Part shown: positions 8,180 through 17,208 of the stretch, piece after piece
How positions within the stretch are numbered: the first letter of the stretch is position 1
Layout: each line of letters begins with the position of its first letter
NCBI GenBank assembly: GCA_017534115.1
Contig: JAFWDD010000074.1
Location: 18,746 to 82,745, forward strand
Reading direction: 5' to 3'
Length of the DNA stretch: 64,000 nt
Source of the DNA: Bacillota bacterium
GTDB taxonomy: Bacteria; Bacillota; Clostridia; Lachnospirales; Anaerotignaceae
The notes under the pieces: generated by a model
Seen by the model: only the letters and a program-made list of their open reading frames with translations
Told to the model about the DNA's origin: nothing
The model's database searches: none
Position numbers and translations under genes: made by a program

Positions 8180-8208
8180 TAGACAAAACGGCGCAATAGT
8201 GGTAAAAT
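8180..8208 (+). promoter_or_regulatory. Promoter of the GH10-like gene
   Basis: TAGACA (8180-8185), 17-bp spacer, TAAAAT (8203-8208); each box matches consensus at five of six positions. The RNA would begin near 8215, which places the in-frame GTG at 8199 outside the transcript. Confidence 0.65.
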
Positions 8209-8240
8209 TAACAAATAGGAAAAATAAGGAGGAGATTAAA

Positions 8241-9911
8241 ATAAAAAGATTTTTAACTTTACTTATATCGATAATTCTCGTACTGCCGCTTTTCGGTACG
8301 GCGGCATTCGCCGAGGAAAAGGAAATGCGCGCAGTATGGATAGCAACCGTTCTGAATCTGGATTTTCCCAAAGAAAAGGACAACGAAGCGGCGCAGAAAG
8401 CGCAGTTTGCCGAAGAACTGGATAACCTTAAGAATCTGGGAATAAATACCGTATTTGTCCAGGTGCGCTGCTGCAGCGATACATTCTATAAATCAGATCT
8501 AAACCCCTGGTCAGAGTATTTGACGGGCACCCAGGGCAAAGCTCCCAGCTATGACCCTATGGAATACATGATAGCCGAGACCCACGCCAGAGGAATGGAA
8601 TTCCACGCATGGCTCAATCCTTACAGAGTAACCATGAACGGCACGGACACATCAGTCTTAAGCGATGATAACCCTGCCAAACAGCATCCCGACTGGCTCA
8701 TAACCAATAACGGCGCGCTGTACTATGACCCGGCAAATGAAGAGGTAAAGGACTATATAGCTGATACAGTGGGCGAGATCGTCCGGAATTACGATGTAGA
8801 CGGTATCCACTTCGATGACTATTTCTATCCTTCAAATTATCCTCTGCCCGAAGGCGAAAGCCCCGATGGCGAAGTGGCAAACACCAGAAGGAACCATGTA
8901 ACGGATATGGTGGAAAAGTGTTACAGAAAAGTAAAATCCATTAAAAGAAATGTCCAGTTCGGCATAAGCCCCAGCGGTATATATAAAAACGAGCCCACAG
9001 GTAAATACGGCTCAGCCATAAAGGGCTACCAGGCGTACTACGCAGTATTTGCCGACTCCAAAGCATGGATAAACATGGGCATTGTCGATTATATAGCTCC
9101 TCAGGTGTACTGGGAGACAAATCACAGTACAGCGGCCTATAAAACCGTGACAAAATACTGGGAGGATATGGTAAAAGGCACAAATGTGAAGCTTTATATA
9201 GGCGAAGCGGTATATAAGGATAATGTAGCCGCAGAAATGAAGGAGCATATTGAATTCAGCAGAGGCGAGGAATACGTTTCAGGAAATATATTCTTCAGCT
9301 ATAAGGACATTATGGCGGATAAAGGCGGAGTTATAAATGTATTGAAATCATTGTATACACAACAGGCTTCAGAACCTTCACTGCCTAAACCCACACTGCC
9401 TGTTCCGACAATTCCTAAGCCTGTAACTCCCGAACCGGTAACGCCGGAGCCTCAGCCGGTAACCCCTGAGCCCTTACCGGCAATTACTCCCGGAAGCGCT
9501 GAAACGGCTCTTCCCAACAGCGCGAATGTATTTGTAAACTCAAATAAAATCGCCATCGACGCGTATAATATAAACGATTACAACTATTTCAAACTGAGAG
9601 ATATAGCAGTTCTTATGATGGGAACAGGCGCGAAATTTTCGGTTCTCTGGGATGAGGCGACCAGTACTATAATAATCGTCAGAGGCTCATCATATATGAT
9701 CGCGGGCGGAGAGCTTACAGTGGGAGCCACAGTTCCCAAAACGGCTCTGGCATCCACAGCCAATATTGTAGTGGACGGCGCTCCGGCCAACATATCCGCG
9801 TACAACATAGACGGAAACAACTACTATAAATTAAGAGATCTGGCTTCAGCTCTGGGCTTTAATGTGGACTGGAACGAAGCGGAAATGGCGGTTTTGATAA
9901 CAACAAACTGA
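8241..9911 (+). CDS. Secreted GH10-like (GHL10/DUF187) protein with copper-amine-oxidase-like stalk domains
   Basis: About 556 residues. A signal peptide (residues 1-24, ending AAFAEE) is followed by a GHL10-type TIM-barrel (about 25-370; MRAVWIATVLNLDFP, GINTVFVQVR, FHAWLNPYRV, DGIHFDDYFYP), a Pro-rich linker with repeated TPEP units (about 376-420) and two stalk repeats of the copper-amine-oxidase N-terminal type (NYFKLRDIAVLM and NYYKLRDLASAL). The likely role is an exported glycan hydrolase acting at the cell wall. Start choice: AAGGAGG at 8226-8232 is followed by no ATG, GTG or TTG. ATA 8241 (spacing 8) or ATT 8235 are the only codons at ribosome distance, and the promoter excludes GTG 8199. 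The start is therefore probably non-canonical. Confidence 0.88.
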   Translation: MKRFLTLLISIILVLPLFGTAAFAEEKEMRAVWIATVLNLDFPKEKDNEAAQKAQFAEELDNLKNLGINTVFVQVRCCSDTFYKSDLNPWSEYLTGTQGKAPSYDPMEYMIAETHARGMEFHAWLNPYRVTMNGTDTSVLSDDNPAKQHPDWLITNNGALYYDPANEEVKDYIADTVGEIVRNYDVDGIHFDDYFYPSNYPLPEGESPDGEVANTRRNHVTDMVEKCYRKVKSIKRNVQFGISPSGIYKNEPTGKYGSAIKGYQAYYAVFADSKAWINMGIVDYIAPQVYWETNHSTAAYKTVTKYWEDMVKGTNVKLYIGEAVYKDNVAAEMKEHIEFSRGEEYVSGNIFFSYKDIMADKGGVINVLKSLYTQQASEPSLPKPTLPVPTIPKPVTPEPVTPEPQPVTPEPLPAITPGSAETALPNSANVFVNSNKIAIDAYNINDYNYFKLRDIAVLMMGTGAKFSVLWDEATSTIIIVRGSSYMIAGGELTVGATVPKTALASTANIVVDGAPANISAYNIDGNNYYKLRDLASALGFNVDWNEAEMAVLITTN

Positions 9912-9917
9912 TTTTTT

Positions 9918-9955
9918 AAGGCTTTGGGGAAGCGTTTTTCCTTAAAGCCTTTTTT
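9918..9955 (+). terminator. Intrinsic terminator
   Basis: AAGGCTTT (9918-9925) pairs with AAAGCCTT (9944-9951), then a T tract. Confidence 0.8.
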
Positions 9956-10018
9956 ATGCGGTTCATATTGTGGACAAAAGCCGTTTTTAATGTTACCTTA
10001 TTATAAAGGAGTGATACT

Positions 10019-10942
10019 ATGGAAATTGCAATTATAGGCGCAGGCGCCATGGGAACCCTGTATGGCGGCTGGCTTGCCGAGAGGAATCAGGTTTCCTTCA
10101 TAGATTCGGACAAAACCGCCGTTGACGCCATAAACTCGGGCGGAGTTAAAATAGAATACGACACGGAAGAAAAGGAATATAAAAATGTGAAAGCTTTCTG
10201 CTCCGGCCAATATCCCAAAAAAGCGGAGCTTGTAATTGTATTCGTGAAAAGCAATTACACAGAAGACGCTATGGAGCAGAATAAAAATATAATAGGCGAA
10301 AACACGGTCGTTATGACCCTTCAGAACGGTCTGGGAAATGACGAAATCATCGCGAAATATGTTCCGGCGGACAGAATTGTAACAGGTATCTGCAGGCACA
10401 ACGCCAAGAAGCTTTCTCCTTCTTCCGCCAAATATATGGGCGGAAAATACACAGCCATAGGCAGCAGATGGGGCAGCGAAGCTCACGCGGAAAAAATAGG
10501 AAAGGTCTTTAATGAAAGCGGGATATACACCATAATCGATGAGGACATAATGCGCGCTGTCTGGAGCAAGGTTTTTGTGAACGCGACCATGAATCCTCTT
10601 ACGGCTATTTTTGATATGCCCAATGGATTCATAACAGACGACCCGTACGCGTGGAAGCTTTCACAGGAGATCGTCATGGAAGCCGCGGCGGTTGCCGAGG
10701 CCGAAGGAATAAAATTCGATATAGCGGAAGCTGATGAAAGCGTGCGTTTTTCCTGCGAGATAGCTTATAACGGATTTACGTCCATGTATCAGGACATAAA
10801 GAAAAAAGTTAAAACGGAAGTGGATTATATAAACGGCGCCATTGTCAGACTGGGCGAAAAACACGGTATACAAACGCCATGCAACAGGCATATTACGGAA
10901 ATAATCCATGGTATGGAAGGAGCGTATTTTTACAAAAAATAA
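10019..10942 (+). CDS. panE: 2-dehydropantoate 2-reductase (ketopantoate reductase family)
   Basis: A 307-residue ApbA/PanE family enzyme that reduces 2-dehydropantoate to pantoate with NADPH, the second committed step towards pantothenate and coenzyme A. The start is ATG 10019 behind AAAGGAG. The Rossmann motif GAGAMGTLYGGWLAE, the catalytic-lysine segment RAVWSKVFVNATMNPLTA and the NGLGN motif before domain 2 are present and the length fits. No other pantothenate gene is nearby, so a relaxed 2-oxoacid reductase role remains possible. A terminator of the previous gene lies upstream and an ECF-type promoter lies just downstream. Confidence 0.85.
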   Translation: MEIAIIGAGAMGTLYGGWLAERNQVSFIDSDKTAVDAINSGGVKIEYDTEEKEYKNVKAFCSGQYPKKAELVIVFVKSNYTEDAMEQNKNIIGENTVVMTLQNGLGNDEIIAKYVPADRIVTGICRHNAKKLSPSSAKYMGGKYTAIGSRWGSEAHAEKIGKVFNESGIYTIIDEDIMRAVWSKVFVNATMNPLTAIFDMPNGFITDDPYAWKLSQEIVMEAAAVAEAEGIKFDIAEADESVRFSCEIAYNGFTSMYQDIKKKVKTEVDYINGAIVRLGEKHGIQTPCNRHITEIIHGMEGAYFYKK

Positions 10943-10957
10943 AAAATTAAATAAATT

Positions 10958-10983
10958 GGGAACTTAATTCAAAAATCCCCGTC
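10958..10983 (+). promoter_or_regulatory. Candidate ECF-sigma (autoregulatory) promoter
   Basis: GGGAAC (10958-10963), 16-bp spacer, CGTC (10980-10983). This resembles the AAC / CGTC pattern of extracytoplasmic-function sigma factor promoters and lies directly upstream of an ECF sigma gene. There is no good SigA pair at this spot. Confidence 0.55.
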
Positions 10984-11051
10984 ATAAGAGTAAAGAGATT
11001 GAAAACAGACGTTCATATTGACATAAATACATTCTTTGGAGGTGTGAAAAA

Positions 11052-11657
11052 TTGAATAATGTTGAAAATGGGCATGAGCTTCTTGTAAAGCTTGCCAAAA
11101 AAGGCAAAATGGAAGCTTTTGAGTCTCTTGTGCGGCTGAATGAAACCAAAATATACAATATATGCCTCAGAATGCTTGGAAACAAAGACGATGCCCTTGA
11201 CGCTTCTCAGGATACATTTATAAAAGCCTATAAAAATATATCCAAATTTGACGAAAGGTCCAAATTTTCCACATGGCTTTACAGAATAGCGGTGAATACC
11301 TCTCTGGATATGCTGAGGAAAAACAAATCCATTAATACAGTTTCCATGGACGATGTGAAGGAAAATTCTCTGGGCGCATATGAAAAAATGCCTTCTCCCG
11401 AGGGCAATCCCGAGTCCATAACCCTTGAGAATGAAGGCAAAGCCGAAGTTTTAAGCGCTATGGAAAAGCTTTCGGAGGAATATAAAACGGCTCTTGTGCT
11501 GAGAGACCTTCAGGGACTCAGCTACATAGAAATATCCCGGATAACGGATACATCCTTAGGCACTGTCAAATCACGCATAGCCAGAGGCAGAAGAAACTTG
11601 AGGGAAATACTTACAGGCGGAAATGTGATGTCTTTGAAAGGAGGGGATTTGAATTGA
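11052..11657 (+). CDS. ECF-type RNA polymerase sigma factor
   Basis: A 201-residue sigma-70 family protein of the extracytoplasmic-function group. It starts at TTG 11052, seven bases after GGAGGTG. Region 2 is visible as the helix LVRLNETKIYNICLRMLGNK followed by DALDASQDTFIKAYKNI and the promoter-melting segment FSTWLYRIAVNTSLDMLRK; region 4 has the helix-turn-helix GLSYIEISRITDTSLGTVKSR. The acidic linker between regions 2 and 4 is fairly long. The gene overlaps the anti-sigma gene by 4 bp (TTGA), so the two are translationally coupled. It would switch on its own operon through the GGGAAC/CGTC promoter upstream and respond to envelope stress; the signal is unknown. Confidence 0.93.
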   Translation: MNNVENGHELLVKLAKKGKMEAFESLVRLNETKIYNICLRMLGNKDDALDASQDTFIKAYKNISKFDERSKFSTWLYRIAVNTSLDMLRKNKSINTVSMDDVKENSLGAYEKMPSPEGNPESITLENEGKAEVLSAMEKLSEEYKTALVLRDLQGLSYIEISRITDTSLGTVKSRIARGRRNLREILTGGNVMSLKGGDLN

Positions 11658-12967
11658 GGTGCAATGAATTTTATGATGCTTTGAGCCTGTATTTCGACGG
11701 CGAGCTTGACGAAGCCGGCATAAATGAAATGCTGGACCATATCAGGGAATGCGATGAATGCAGAAAAGCATATGAAGATTACGAAAAATTAAAAACTATT
11801 TTTGAAAGCATCGATGACGAGCCCTTACCTGAAAACGGACACGAAAAAATAATGTCAGCCGTCAGAAACGCGGGAAAACAGCCTAAGAGCAAATTAGGAA
11901 AGACCGCTTTTAAGTTTAATAAGAAATTTGCCGGAATCGCGGCGGTTGTAGTTGTTGTAATACTGGTAGGCTTTGCGGCGGCAAACGGATTTTTCAGAGC
12001 GGGAAGCAGCGCTCCCAAATCGGCGGATTACGCAGTAGCTGAAGGCGCTTATGATTATAAATCAGCGGCTGCCTATGATGAGCCTATGGAGAGCAATGCC
12101 ATGACCCAAGAAGCTCCCATGGCCATGGAAGACGCGATCGAGACCGAAGAGGCGGTTGCCTTTGACGAAGAAGCAAGGGAATCTGTTTCCTCATTAAATG
12201 AAAATACAGCAGCTGACACAGCGGTTGAAGAATCGGCAAAGGAAAGCTCTTCCGACAGACTTATCATAAGAGACCTTTACGCCAGAATAGAGGTTGAAAA
12301 CTATGATGAAACAGTATCCAAGCTGGAAAACATCGCCAAAGCCTACGGCGGATATGTTCAGGACAGCTCCGTTTGGGAGGACACATATTATAACGAGTAT
12401 TCCGTTAAAAACGGGGAGATCGTTCTGAGAATTCCCAAAGAGCATTATGAGACTGTCAAAAACGGGATCTCCGCGCTGGGAAAGGTATACGAGGAAAACG
12501 AATCTTCCACAGACGTAACCGCTCAGTATGTGGATACGGAAGGCAGACTTAAAGCTCTCAGGACCGAACAGGACAGACTCATGGAAATCCTTGAGAAATG
12601 CGAAACAGTGGAAGACCTCATAACAGTTGAGGAAAGACTTTCCCAGGTCCGCGCGGACATAGAGGTATATCAGAATATGCTGAATAACTGGGACAGACTG
12701 GTACAGCTTTCCACATTCAGAATTTCCATATCCGAGAAAGTGCCGGCCAAGGTACACACCAAACTGGGCTTCAGCGACAGAATGAGCGATGAGTTTGTAT
12801 ACGGCCTGAACAACTTCATAGAAGGCTGGCAGAACTTCGCCGTATGGCTTGCGGGAAGCTTCCTGGCAATAATTGTAATAATCGTAATTATCATCATAAT
12901 TATTAAGATTATAAAATGGCATTTAAGAAAAAGAAAAGAAAAAATGGAGAATATGTATAAGGAGTGA
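11654..12967 (+). CDS. Anti-sigma factor with zinc-finger domain fused to DUF4349
   Basis: A 437-residue membrane protein; TTG start behind AAAGGAGGGG and overlapping the sigma gene. Residues 1-45 are a zinc-binding anti-sigma domain with HxxxCxxC (His29, Cys33, Cys36) that should hold the sigma factor at the membrane. One transmembrane segment lies at about 92-112, then a low-complexity Ala/Glu/Ser region, then a DUF4349 domain (about 205-385) with a long coiled coil (DTEGRLKALRTEQDRLMEIL onwards), and a second very hydrophobic segment near 400-420 followed by a basic tail. The extracytoplasmic DUF4349 part is thus tethered at both ends and may sense the wall or membrane. Such fusions are known in Firmicutes; the ligand is unknown. 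Confidence 0.88.
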   Translation: MRCNEFYDALSLYFDGELDEAGINEMLDHIRECDECRKAYEDYEKLKTIFESIDDEPLPENGHEKIMSAVRNAGKQPKSKLGKTAFKFNKKFAGIAAVVVVVILVGFAAANGFFRAGSSAPKSADYAVAEGAYDYKSAAAYDEPMESNAMTQEAPMAMEDAIETEEAVAFDEEARESVSSLNENTAADTAVEESAKESSSDRLIIRDLYARIEVENYDETVSKLENIAKAYGGYVQDSSVWEDTYYNEYSVKNGEIVLRIPKEHYETVKNGISALGKVYEENESSTDVTAQYVDTEGRLKALRTEQDRLMEILEKCETVEDLITVEERLSQVRADIEVYQNMLNNWDRLVQLSTFRISISEKVPAKVHTKLGFSDRMSDEFVYGLNNFIEGWQNFAVWLAGSFLAIIVIIVIIIIIIKIIKWHLRKRKEKMENMYKE

Positions 12968-12973
12968 TTCTAA

Positions 12974-13693
12974 ATGAAAAAACACATGAAGGTACTTTGC
13001 GCGTCAGTAGTGGCAGCTGGTCTGATTATAGGAGGTGCGGTAATGACTATGGCGGCAGACATGAAAACAATTACAACAACAGGACAGGGAGTAGTGACGG
13101 TTGAACCCGATGTATGCTACATGAACCTTTTCGCGAGAACAAGAGGTAAAACTGCTCAGGAAGCCAAATCCGAAAACGACAGGAAGGTGGATGCGGTCGT
13201 AAAGGCGTTAAAGGCTAAGGGTCTCAAAGACGAGGACATTATTTCCGACAGCATGTCTCTTTACCCTACATACAACTATGAAAAAGGTTATGAGGAGATA
13301 ACTGGCTACGAAGCATACCAGAATATGAATGTTACAGTCAAAACTCTTGATACTGTGGGCGATTTTGTTGACGCGGCAGTAGGCGCCGGCGCCAATATAA
13401 ACGGACTTTCCTATTCGGTGCTGGAGAAAGAAGCCGCATACATAGAAGCTCTTGGTTCCGCTGTTAAAAACGCCAACATAAAGGCTGACGGAATCGCGAA
13501 AGCCATGGGCATAACGGTTAAAGGACCCGTAAGCGTTGTTGAAGGAGCGACCTATAACGGATTTGTATCATACAAAAGTCTCGAAGCTGAAGAGGCCGCA
13601 ATGGATGCGGGCAACGGCATGGCTTCAAGATCCTATCTTTCCTATGACAACATCGAAATCAGCGCAACGGTAACCATTGTTTACGAGTATTGA
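12974..13693 (+). CDS. Secreted SIMPL-domain protein (DUF541)
   Basis: A 239-residue exported protein; ATG start behind TAAGGAG. A signal peptide (residues 1-28, ending TMAAD) is followed by a SIMPL/DUF541 domain (about 30-238). The opening ITTTGQGVVTVEPDVCYMNL, the helix KSENDRKVDAVVKALKAKG and the strand IISDSMSLYPTYNYEKG are typical of the family, whose members are periplasmic or extracellular oligomeric proteins linked to stress and wall integrity; the biochemical activity is not established. It lies 6 bp after the anti-sigma gene and shares its transcript, so it is the likely effector of the sigma operon. Confidence 0.9.
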   Translation: MKKHMKVLCASVVAAGLIIGGAVMTMAADMKTITTTGQGVVTVEPDVCYMNLFARTRGKTAQEAKSENDRKVDAVVKALKAKGLKDEDIISDSMSLYPTYNYEKGYEEITGYEAYQNMNVTVKTLDTVGDFVDAAVGAGANINGLSYSVLEKEAAYIEALGSAVKNANIKADGIAKAMGITVKGPVSVVEGATYNGFVSYKSLEAEEAAMDAGNGMASRSYLSYDNIEISATVTIVYEY

Positions 13694-13722
13694 GAACCGG
13701 TTTTAAACGGATGATTAACAAT

Positions 13723-13758
13723 ACGGCGGGAGGCTAAGGCTTCCCGCTGATTTTTTAT
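13723..13758 (+). terminator. Intrinsic terminator of the sigma operon
   Basis: GCGGGAGGC and GCTTCCCGC form a stem with a short loop, followed by GATTTTTT. Confidence 0.8.
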
Positions 13759-13773
13759 GGGAATTCTTTAATC

Positions 13774-13802
13774 TTGTTGAATTCGCTAAAATGTAGTATA
13801 AT
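13774..13802 (+). promoter_or_regulatory. lon promoter
   Basis: TTGTTG (13774-13779), 17-bp spacer, perfect TATAAT (13797-13802). Confidence 0.65.
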
Positions 13803-13868
13803 AATACTCTACGGAAAAAAGTTTTGAAGATTGATAAAAATTTTCAAATTTACTATAGAGGTGAAATT

Positions 13869-16208
13869 ATGTATAAGGAAATAAATAAAATGCCTATGAT
13901 ACCTTTAAGGGGCATGGTTGTGTTCCCCAACATGGTGGCAAGTCTTTCCATAGGAAGACAGAAGTCTCTCAATTCCCTTGAAGACGCCATGACAAAGGAC
14001 GAAATGGTATTTTTTGTAACACAGATGGATTCCCAGGTTGAAACTCCTTCAGATAAGGATCTTTTCAAAATGGGAACAGTGGGCAAGGTGAAACAGGTAC
14101 TCAAACTCCCCGGAAATGTTACCCATGTAATTACGGAAGGCATTACAAGAGCCAGACTTACCAAGGTTTATGATATGGGAACCAAGTTTTTTGCCGACGG
14201 AGTAGAGGTCCCTCAGGATTACGGCGGATTTGTGTCTCCCGAAGACCGCGCTCTTATGAAACTGGGCTTCGAGCTCCACGAGAAATATCTTGCGTTAGGC
14301 ACTCATGTACCCGGAAGCGAACCCGTTGTAAACGTGCTTTCCACGAGTCTTCCCGGACAGCTGGCGGACATTATATGCTCATCTTTAAGCCTGCCTTACG
14401 GACAGAAACAGGACCTTCTGGAAACGGAAGACCCCACAGAACGTCTCCGCAAGGTTGTGGATATACTTTATTATGAGATACAGATACTTGATATAAAGAA
14501 GGAAATTGAGGAAAAGGTAAAGGAAAGGATCGACAAGACCCAGAAGGAATATTATCTCCGCGAGAAGATAAAAACTATCAGAGAAGAGCTGGGCGATGTT
14601 GAGGACGCAAAAGACGAAGCTTCCGAATTTCTCATGAAAATAGGCAAGCTGAACCTGAAAAAAGAGTCCTATGACCATCTTGCAAGAGAGGTCCACAGAT
14701 ATTCAAATATGAGTCCTTCTTCTCCCGACGCGTCGGTTATCAGGTCTTATATAGAATACATTATAAGTCTTCCATGGACCGAAGCCACAGATGATAATCT
14801 GGATTTGAAAAAAGCGGAGGAGATCCTTGACAGAGACCATTACGGAATGAAAGACGTAAAGGAAAGAATGCTGGAATTCCTTGCCGTAAGACAGACAGTA
14901 AAACTGAATAACGCTCCCATTGTGTGCCTTGTGGGACCTCCCGGAGTAGGAAAGACATCCATTGCCCGTTCCATAGCGGAAGCTCTGGGCAGAAGATACG
15001 TCAGAATGTCCCTCGGCGGAATCAAGGACGAGTCTGAAATCAGAGGCCACAGAAAAACATATATAGGCGCTATGGCAGGAAGAATAATAGACGCCATGAA
15101 GCAGGCGGGAACCATAAATCCCCTTATTCTTTTAGATAAGGTTGACAAACTGAGCACATCCTACCACGGTGACCCGGCGTCAGCTCTGTTGGAGGTTCTT
15201 GACGGCGAGCAGAACAGCACATTCAGAGATCATTATGTGGAGATACCTTACGATTTGTCCCATGTTCTCTTTATCTGCACAGCCAACTTCGCGGAAAACA
15301 TTCCCGGACCTCTTTACGACAGAATGGAGATCATAAATCTTTCCAGCTACACAACGGAAGAGAAATTTATGATCACCAAGAATCATCTTTACTCAAAACA
15401 GCTTAAGCTTCACGGACTGAACAAGACCAAGCTGAAGATTTCCGACGACGCCATCCGTGAAATCATCTCATCGTACACAAGAGAAGCGGGAGTGCGCCAG
15501 CTTGAAAGATATATCGGAAAGCTCTGCAGAAAAGCGGTAAAGATCATATTTGACGGACAGCGCAAATCCGTAAGCGTTACGCCTAAAAATTTAGAGGATT
15601 ATCTCGGCAGAAAGAAATTCATGTACGATAAAATATATGATAAACCTCAAATCGGCATAGTCAGAGGTCTGGCGTGGACCAGCGCCGGCGGAGATACTCT
15701 TTCCGTAGAGGTAAACACCATGAAAGGCAAGGGAAAACTTGTTCTTACGGGCAATCTGGGCGATGTAATGAAGGAATCTGCCCAGGCGGCCATGAGCTAT
15801 ATCCGCTCTGTTTCCGATAAACTGAAGGTAGACGAGGATTTCTATAAGGAAAAGGACGTTCATATACATATTCCCGAAGGCGCGGTGCCCAAGGACGGAC
15901 CTTCCGCCGGAATTACAATGGCTTCTGCGATGATTTCCGCGCTCACCAACGTCAACATGAGAAACGATGTTGCCATGACGGGCGAAATTACCTTAAGAGG
16001 CAGAGTTCTTCCCATAGGCGGACTGAAGGAGAAGGTTCTTGCGGCCAAAAGAGCCGGAATCGTGAAGGTCATCATACCTTTTGAAAATGAAAGGGATATG
16101 GAGGATATACCGGACAATGTAAAAGAAGGCATGGACTTTGTATTTGTAAAGGAAATGTCCGAGGTTCTTGAAAATGTTACCGCAAAAGGAGAATCCGTAT
16201 GGAGGTAA
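13869..16208 (+). CDS. lon: ATP-dependent Lon protease
   Basis: A 779-residue LonA-type protease that unfolds and degrades damaged or regulatory proteins in the cytosol. The start is ATG 13869 behind AGAGGTG; the upstream in-frame ATG has no ribosome site. Domains: substrate-binding N-domain (1-200), helical linker, AAA+ module (about 310-590) with Walker A GPPGVGKT (356-363), and the peptidase with catalytic Ser679 (PKDGPSAG) and Lys722 (GGLKEK). Odd: the Walker B motif is LLDKVDK, placing Lys at residue 424 where family members have Glu, the base for ATP hydrolysis. The pore-loop region also reads IGAMAGRI instead of the usual IGAMPGRI. Either ATPase function is altered or compensated. The 3' end overlaps engB. 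Confidence 0.95.
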   Translation: MYKEINKMPMIPLRGMVVFPNMVASLSIGRQKSLNSLEDAMTKDEMVFFVTQMDSQVETPSDKDLFKMGTVGKVKQVLKLPGNVTHVITEGITRARLTKVYDMGTKFFADGVEVPQDYGGFVSPEDRALMKLGFELHEKYLALGTHVPGSEPVVNVLSTSLPGQLADIICSSLSLPYGQKQDLLETEDPTERLRKVVDILYYEIQILDIKKEIEEKVKERIDKTQKEYYLREKIKTIREELGDVEDAKDEASEFLMKIGKLNLKKESYDHLAREVHRYSNMSPSSPDASVIRSYIEYIISLPWTEATDDNLDLKKAEEILDRDHYGMKDVKERMLEFLAVRQTVKLNNAPIVCLVGPPGVGKTSIARSIAEALGRRYVRMSLGGIKDESEIRGHRKTYIGAMAGRIIDAMKQAGTINPLILLDKVDKLSTSYHGDPASALLEVLDGEQNSTFRDHYVEIPYDLSHVLFICTANFAENIPGPLYDRMEIINLSSYTTEEKFMITKNHLYSKQLKLHGLNKTKLKISDDAIREIISSYTREAGVRQLERYIGKLCRKAVKIIFDGQRKSVSVTPKNLEDYLGRKKFMYDKIYDKPQIGIVRGLAWTSAGGDTLSVEVNTMKGKGKLVLTGNLGDVMKESAQAAMSYIRSVSDKLKVDEDFYKEKDVHIHIPEGAVPKDGPSAGITMASAMISALTNVNMRNDVAMTGEITLRGRVLPIGGLKEKVLAAKRAGIVKVIIPFENERDMEDIPDNVKEGMDFVFVKEMSEVLENVTAKGESVWR

Positions 16209-16783
16209 ATAATGTAAGTCTCGCGGCTGTCGGGGTCAAATTTGAGCAGTATCCGTCCGACGGGAAGCCGGAGGTCGCTTTTGTCGGGAAATCCAATGTG
16301 GGCAAATCAACTCTGATAAACGCCATGATAAGAAGAAAGGCTCTTGCCCGTACAAGCTCACAGCCGGGAAAGACCCGGACCATTAATTTTTATGATGTGG
16401 AAAACATACTGTATTTTGTGGATTTACCAGGATACGGCTACGCAAAGGCGCCAAAATCGGAAATAGATAAATGGGGCAGAATGATAGAGGATTATCTTTA
16501 CAGACGGGAGACCCTCCGGGGGATAATCCTTCTCATAGATATCCGCCATGAGCCGGGCAAAAACGACATCATGATGTATGAATGGCTCAAGCATTACGGC
16601 TATGATATTGTAATTGCGGCCACAAAGTCGGACAAAATCAACCGTTCCCAGCTTCAGAAGCATATTTCCGTGATTAAAAAAACTCTCAAGCTTCGTGAAG
16701 GCGACGTTATAATTCCATTTTCCGGAACAGCTAAAACAGGAGTAGCCGAGCTTTGGGACGAAATAGAGAAAATGATAGATTAA
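16199..16783 (+). CDS. engB: Ribosome biogenesis GTPase EngB/YsxC
   Basis: A 194-residue TRAFAC-class GTPase needed for assembly of the large ribosomal subunit. ATG 16199 overlaps the lon stop by 10 bp, the common Firmicute lon-ysxC arrangement, so it is probably translated by coupling. GTP-binding motifs are complete: G1 [10 protein letters not shown]2 threonine in KTRTINFY, G3 DLPGYG, G4 TKSD and a C-terminal G5-like FSGTAKTG. The length is normal. Nothing unusual is seen. Confidence 0.96.
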   Translation: MEVNNVSLAAVGVKFEQYPSDGKPEVAFVGKSNVGKSTLINAMIRRKALARTSSQPGKTRTINFYDVENILYFVDLPGYGYAKAPKSEIDKWGRMIEDYLYRRETLRGIILLIDIRHEPGKNDIMMYEWLKHYGYDIVIAATKSDKINRSQLQKHISVIKKTLKLREGDVIIPFSGTAKTGVAELWDEIEKMID

Positions 16784-16842
16784 TTCCTGATTTTCACAAG
16801 GATTTCAGCTGTGATTTTTTCAGCCGAAAGGGCAAAAATTTA

Positions 16843-16871
16843 TTGACAATTGCCGCTTCGGATTGTATTAT
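16843..16871 (+). promoter_or_regulatory. Promoter of the M-box/mgtE transcript
   Basis: TTGACA (16843-16848), 17-bp spacer, TATTAT (16866-16871). Confidence 0.75.
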
Positions 16872-16879
16872 TTAAAGGT

Positions 16880-17118
16880 AGTAAGTTAATATAGTCAATC
16901 GGTAGGTGAGGTTACCGTAGGGATGTGGCGTGTGCCAGAGATTGCTGCCGCAAAACAGTGGAGACACTGTCAGTTGGTTAGCAGGTTATGTCGATTCAAG
17001 GCAGATCTAATGCAATTGTTAATGCCCTGCGATGCTAAAGCTTGAAACGGTGGAATCTTTAAAATGTGTATTTTTTATCCTTGTCATTGTTTTTGAGCTT
17101 TGGCAAGGATTATTTTTT
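16880..17118 (+). promoter_or_regulatory. M-box (ykoK-type) magnesium riboswitch with terminator
   Basis: The leader has the M-box landmarks in order: TCGGTAGGTGAGGTTACC near the 5' end, a variable multi-helix middle, and GATGCTAAAGCTTGAAACGG near 17031. It ends in an intrinsic terminator: ATCCTTGTCA (17077-17086) pairs with TGGCAAGGAT (17101-17110), followed by TATTTTTT. With enough Mg2+ the aptamer is expected to free this terminator and stop transcription before mgtE. The position directly upstream of a magnesium transporter gene agrees. Confidence 0.93.
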
Positions 17119-17208
17119 ACCCCGCAAATACAGATCCGACTGGGGTCCCGAGAGAGCTTAACAGATATTTTTGAATATTTTAGATATATAAAAGGAGGTG
17201 AGGTCAGA

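Noticed and set aside
8199..8240. GTG 8199 as the start of the GH10-like gene
   Set aside because: It lies upstream of the predicted transcript start, has no ribosome site, and would put 14 charged residues before the signal peptide.
17032..17208. In-frame upstream extension of mgtE
   Set aside because: It runs through the M-box aptamer and its terminator hairpin; the ribosome sites support 17209 or 17269.
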